Shown here: positions 61,478 through 64,000 of the stretch, one piece after another
Numbering within the stretch: position 1 is the stretch's first letter
Layout of the letters: each line of letters starts with the position of its first letter
Assembly: GCF_000705555.1 (NCBI RefSeq)
Contig: NZ_JMQN01000021.1
Location: forward strand, 62,001 to 126,000
Reading direction: 5' to 3'
DNA length: 64,000 bases
Source: Marinobacterium lacunae
GTDB taxonomy: Bacteria > Pseudomonadota > Gammaproteobacteria > Pseudomonadales > Balneatricaceae
The notes under the pieces: model-generated
Seen by the model: the letters and a program-made list of their open reading frames with translations, nothing else
What the model was told of the DNA's origin: nothing
The model's database searches: none
Program-made: the position numbers and the translations under genes

Positions 61478-62662
61478 ATGACTCAAGAGTCCGGAGCCTG
61501 GGATTGGCGAAAGCTGGAAGTTCGAGCGGCACAGCCGACATGGATTCGTGACGCTCAGCAGCTTGCTGAGTGTTGTAAACGCTGGCGCACGCTGCCGATG
61601 GTGGTGCTGGATACCGAGTTTATGCGGGTGGACACCTTTTACCCGCGTCCGGGACTCATTCAGTTGGCGGATGAGTATGACTGCTACCTGATTGATCCGC
61701 TGTCGATTGAAGATTTCAGTGCGTTTGTTGAGCTGATGGCTGACGACCGTGTGCTGAAAGTGGTGCATGCAGGCAGTGAGGATCTCGAACTTTTTCTCAA
61801 CAGCTATGGTGTTCTTCCGGAGCCGTTGTTTGATACTCAGATAGCGGCGGCGTTTGCCGGCTGGGGATTCAGTATGGGGCTTCAGCGCCTGGTTGATCAT
61901 GCGCTGGGTGTGCAGATCGGAAAGGCCGAGACCACGTCCGACTGGCTACGTCGCCCGCTTACGCCCGAGCAGGAGCATTATGCGGCGTTGGATGTGGCTT
62001 ATCTGCCGGCAATAGCGCTGGAATTACAGGCCCAGCTCAAGCAGATGCAACGTTTGGATTGGGTGATCGAGGAGTGTGCCGAGCAGCGCCGCGCGGTGAT
62101 CGATACGGATCCGGATGGTTGGACCTACTATCAGCGCTTCAGTCAGGTGTGGAATATTTCCGACGTCAAGCGGGCGGCACTGCGTGATTTGACCGCCTGG
62201 CGAGAACGGGCGGCGCGCTCACGTGATGTGCCGCGCAACCGGTTGTTGCGTAATCAGCACCTGCTCGCCATTATCGAGCGTTGGCCGACGACTGAGCAGG
62301 GGCTTGCCCGAATCCCCGAAATGCGGCGTAAGGTAGTGCGGGAGGATGGGGATGCAATTCTCGCCTGTTTAGCCAATGCCGAGCGGTCGGCTGCGGAAAA
62401 TCCGCCGGAGCCGATTCAGCGGCCACTGCATTATGCGTGGAACAAGCGTATTAAAGCGCTGAAGTCGATCGGCCGGGAGGTCGCGGCCGATCAGAATATC
62501 GCGGTTGAGGTGTTGTTGCGCAAGCGTGATATCGATGCGTTGATTCAGAGTCGTAATGAACAGGGAGAGTATCAATTACCTCCGTCGCTCAGTGGTTGGC
62601 GGCGGGCGTTGGTCGGTGATCGGCTTTTGCTGAAGCTGACCCAGTTTGAACAAGAGAACTGA
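61478..62662 (+). CDS. rnd: Ribonuclease D
   Basis: A 394-residue DEDDy exonuclease with VVLDTEFMR (Asp45, Glu47), HAGSEDLELF (Asp), and HYAALDVAYL motifs, then an HRDC domain (about 210-290) and a second C-terminal helical region. It trims tRNA 3' ends. It starts nine bases after recR and is transcribed with it. Confidence 0.96.
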   Translation: MTQESGAWDWRKLEVRAAQPTWIRDAQQLAECCKRWRTLPMVVLDTEFMRVDTFYPRPGLIQLADEYDCYLIDPLSIEDFSAFVELMADDRVLKVVHAGSEDLELFLNSYGVLPEPLFDTQIAAAFAGWGFSMGLQRLVDHALGVQIGKAETTSDWLRRPLTPEQEHYAALDVAYLPAIALELQAQLKQMQRLDWVIEECAEQRRAVIDTDPDGWTYYQRFSQVWNISDVKRAALRDLTAWRERAARSRDVPRNRLLRNQHLLAIIERWPTTEQGLARIPEMRRKVVREDGDAILACLANAERSAAENPPEPIQRPLHYAWNKRIKALKSIGREVAADQNIAVEVLLRKRDIDALIQSRNEQGEYQLPPSLSGWRRALVGDRLLLKLTQFEQEN

Positions 62663-62663
62663 T

Positions 62664-62951
62664 ATGAAAATCTGCAGTATTTATAAGAGTCCGCGTAAGG
62701 ACGAGATGTACCTCTATGTCGACAAGCGCGATGCGCTCAAGCGCGTGCCCGAGTTGCTGCTGGAGATGTTTGGTGCGCCGGTGCATGTCATGGACATGCC
62801 GATGAAGAGCGATCGCAAGCTGGCGCGAGTCGACACGGCCAAGGTGCTGGAAGGGATCGACGAGAAGGGATATTACCTGCAGATGCCGCCTCCGAAAGAG
62901 GACTATATGCTGGATCTGCGTCGCGACCGTCCCGAGACAGGGGTGCGCTGA
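62664..62951 (+). CDS. ycgL: YcgL domain-containing protein
   Basis: A 95-residue protein with the YcgL pattern CSIYKSPRKDEMYLYVDKRD and LPP-like YYLQMPPPKEDYM. The function is unknown. ATG at 62664 begins one base after the rnd stop; a TTG further up is an alternative. Its small size and position match the rnd-ycgL-ycgN group. Confidence 0.93.
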   Translation: MKICSIYKSPRKDEMYLYVDKRDALKRVPELLLEMFGAPVHVMDMPMKSDRKLARVDTAKVLEGIDEKGYYLQMPPPKEDYMLDLRRDRPETGVR

Positions 62952-62953
62952 GC

Positions 62954-63391
62954 GTGGCGCAGGAGGTGTTCTGGCGCCGTAAGACGCTGCAGGAGATGAC
63001 ATCCCAGGAGTGGGAGTCTCTGTGTGATGGCTGCGCGCTCTGCTGTCTTCACAAGGTAGAGGATGAAGATACCCAGGAGGTGTTTTACACCACTGTGTTG
63101 TGTCATCTGCTGGATCGGGATAACTGCAGCTGTACTGAGTATGAGCGGCGCTGTCAGCTCGTGCCGGACTGTGTGAAACTAAAGCCCGAGGATGTGGAGG
63201 CCTTCCACTGGTTACCGCCAACCTGCGCCTACCGGCTGGTACATGAAGGTAAAGAGTTGCCAGAGTGGCACCCGTTGCTGACAGGGGATGCCAAGAGTGT
63301 GATTAAGGCCGGTGCCTCGGTGCTAAGTTACTATGAGGTATTGGATAACGAGATTCATGAAGAGGAGCTGATCAACTTCGTGATCGATTGA
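62954..63391 (+). CDS. ycgN: YcgN family cysteine-cluster protein (UPF0260)
   Basis: A 145-residue protein with CDGCALCC and further cysteines (LCHLLDRDNCSCTEYERRC, DCVKL, TCAYRL), which together form a likely metal cluster. The GTG start is two bases after the ycgL stop. The function is unknown. It ends the operon that began at dnaX or recR. Confidence 0.92.
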   Translation: MAQEVFWRRKTLQEMTSQEWESLCDGCALCCLHKVEDEDTQEVFYTTVLCHLLDRDNCSCTEYERRCQLVPDCVKLKPEDVEAFHWLPPTCAYRLVHEGKELPEWHPLLTGDAKSVIKAGASVLSYYEVLDNEIHEEELINFVID

Positions 63392-63456
63392 CTCCCGGGT
63401 GTGTGAGGTTCTCCAGCATCCATGTTCTTCGTGGTATAGCGTTTTGTTCAGTACAT

Positions 63457-63485
63457 AAAAAAAGAGCGCCTAAGCGCTCTTTTTT
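63457..63485. terminator. Bidirectional terminator between ycgN and rpsA
   Basis: An A-run into AGAGCGC and GCGCTCT with a four-base CTAA loop, followed by a T-run of six. The stem is flanked by A-tracts and T-tracts, so it can serve the rightward ycgN and leftward rpsA transcripts. Confidence 0.92.
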
Positions 63486-63502
63486 ATTGCCTGATGAAAG
63501 AC

Positions 63503-64000
63503 TTAGTCTTTCTGGCTAGCCATCTGCTGCTTGATCAGGTCACCGATAGTGGTCGGACCGGCCACTTCAACTTCCTGGTTGCGAACAGCGTTCAGAGCTT
63601 CTTTCTCTTCAGCCTGGTCTTTAGCTTTGATTGACAGGTTGATCGCGCGGTTGCGACGGTCAACACCGGTGATCTTGGCTTCAACCATTTCGCCTACAGA
63701 CAGAACGGTGCTTGCATCTTCAACGCGCTCAGAAGAGATCTCGGATACCTTCAGGATACCTTCGATACCTTCGCCCAGATCGATGATAGCCGCTTTGGCA
63801 TCAACGCTCTTGACCGGAGCGGTTACGATAGTGCCTTTCTGGTTGGTTGCCAGGTACTCGCTGAACGGATCGCTTGCCAGCTGCTTGACGCCCAGAGAGA
63901 TGCGCTCTTTCTCTGCGTCGATAGACAGGATAACCGCTTCAACTTCGTCACCTTTCTTGAACTGACGCAGAGCGGCTTCGCCGTCGGTGTCCCAAGAGAT
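63503..64000 (-). CDS. rpsA: 30S ribosomal protein S1 (partial, N-terminus beyond window)
   Basis: The minus strand is open through the whole interval, giving 165 residues of the C-terminus. S1 motifs are readable: [35 protein letters not shown], and a final S1 repeat ending [11 protein letters not shown]. This is the C-terminal 5th-6th S1 domain region of ribosomal protein S1 (usually about 557 residues). The stop is followed by a terminator. Confidence 0.96.
   Translation of the reverse strand: MSWDTDGEAALRQFKKGDEVEAVILSIDAEKERISLGVKQLASDPFSEYLATNQKGTIVTAPVKSVDAKAAIIDLGEGIEGILKVSEISSERVEDASTVLSVGEMVEAKITGVDRRNRAINLSIKAKDQAEEKEALNAVRNQEVEVAGPTTIGDLIKQQMASQKD

Overview
The window reads as chromosomal DNA of a marine-type gammaproteobacterium. 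FtsA, FtsZ, DnaX and RecR look Pseudomonas/Oceanospirillales-like, the small accessory families (YcgL, YcgN, YaeQ, YigZ, DUF2058, YcjX/YcjF, YdbH/YnbE/YdbL) are gammaproteobacterial, and signalling genes (three diguanylate cyclase-type proteins, a dual receiver, a TRAP transporter) are abundant. An Oceanospirillaceae-like host is my best inference; no rRNA or tRNA is present to settle it. Both edges cut genes: a DUF1365 gene at the left and rpsA at the right.

Layout. 1-5.9 kb: a light/singlet-oxygen module with an ECF11-type sigma factor and its ChrR zinc-cupin anti-sigma, a DUF523-DUF1722 protein and a DNA photolyase, divergent from a COG2907 flavoprotein and DUF1365. Two matching ECF11-like promoters lie back to back between the halves. 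6.0-10.7 kb: a visibly AT-richer accessory block with a LysR regulator, a complete TRAP transporter and a VanX-type D-Ala-D-Ala dipeptidase. 10.8-20.9 kb: housekeeping and signalling genes (yigZ, dgt, yciH, a retropepsin-like protease, an MTHFR-like protein, a heme-globin diguanylate cyclase, mgtE, yaeQ, GNAT, a DUF5610-like protein). 20.9-26.9 kb: an alkyltransferase-like gene, then a cobalamin riboswitch controlling an exported, membrane-anchored CobN-like chelatase with an ExbB-like channel and a DUF2149 protein that looks like the ExbD/TolR half of a proton-driven motor. 26.9-33.6 kb: envelope genes (LpxR-like lipid A deacylase, YdbH-YnbE-YdbL, a PAP2 phosphatase).

33.7-36.8 kb: ftsA-ftsZ stand apart from any dcw-cluster gene, preceded by four 19-bp AT-rich palindromes repeating at exactly 32 bp. 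36.8-39.6 kb: a divergent pair made of a GNAT/peptidase-C39 fusion and a RimK-type ATP-grasp ligase, probably an uncharacterised peptide-bond-forming system. 39.7-48.7 kb: a molybdopterin-fold protein translationally coupled to a GGDEF/EAL protein, RNA-modifying enzymes, and an alanine-catabolism cluster (AlsT, Lrp, RidA, alanine racemase) without dadA. 48.7-58.3 kb: a cupin regulator, DUF2058, LysE exporter, YcjX/YcjF, the 4.5S SRP RNA with a strong promoter and structured leader, a LysR/ThDP-enzyme pair, a DsbA-like protein and a PAS-GGDEF cyclase. 58.5-64 kb: dnaX (with an E. coli-like programmed -1 frameshift site), ybaB, recR, rnd, ycgL and ycgN in one run, then a bidirectional terminator facing rpsA.

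The most interesting items are the riboswitch-controlled CobN/ExbB/DUF2149 operon, the phased palindrome array upstream of the isolated ftsAZ pair, the C39-GNAT/RimK pair, the VanX-TRAP linkage, and the dnaX frameshift cassette.
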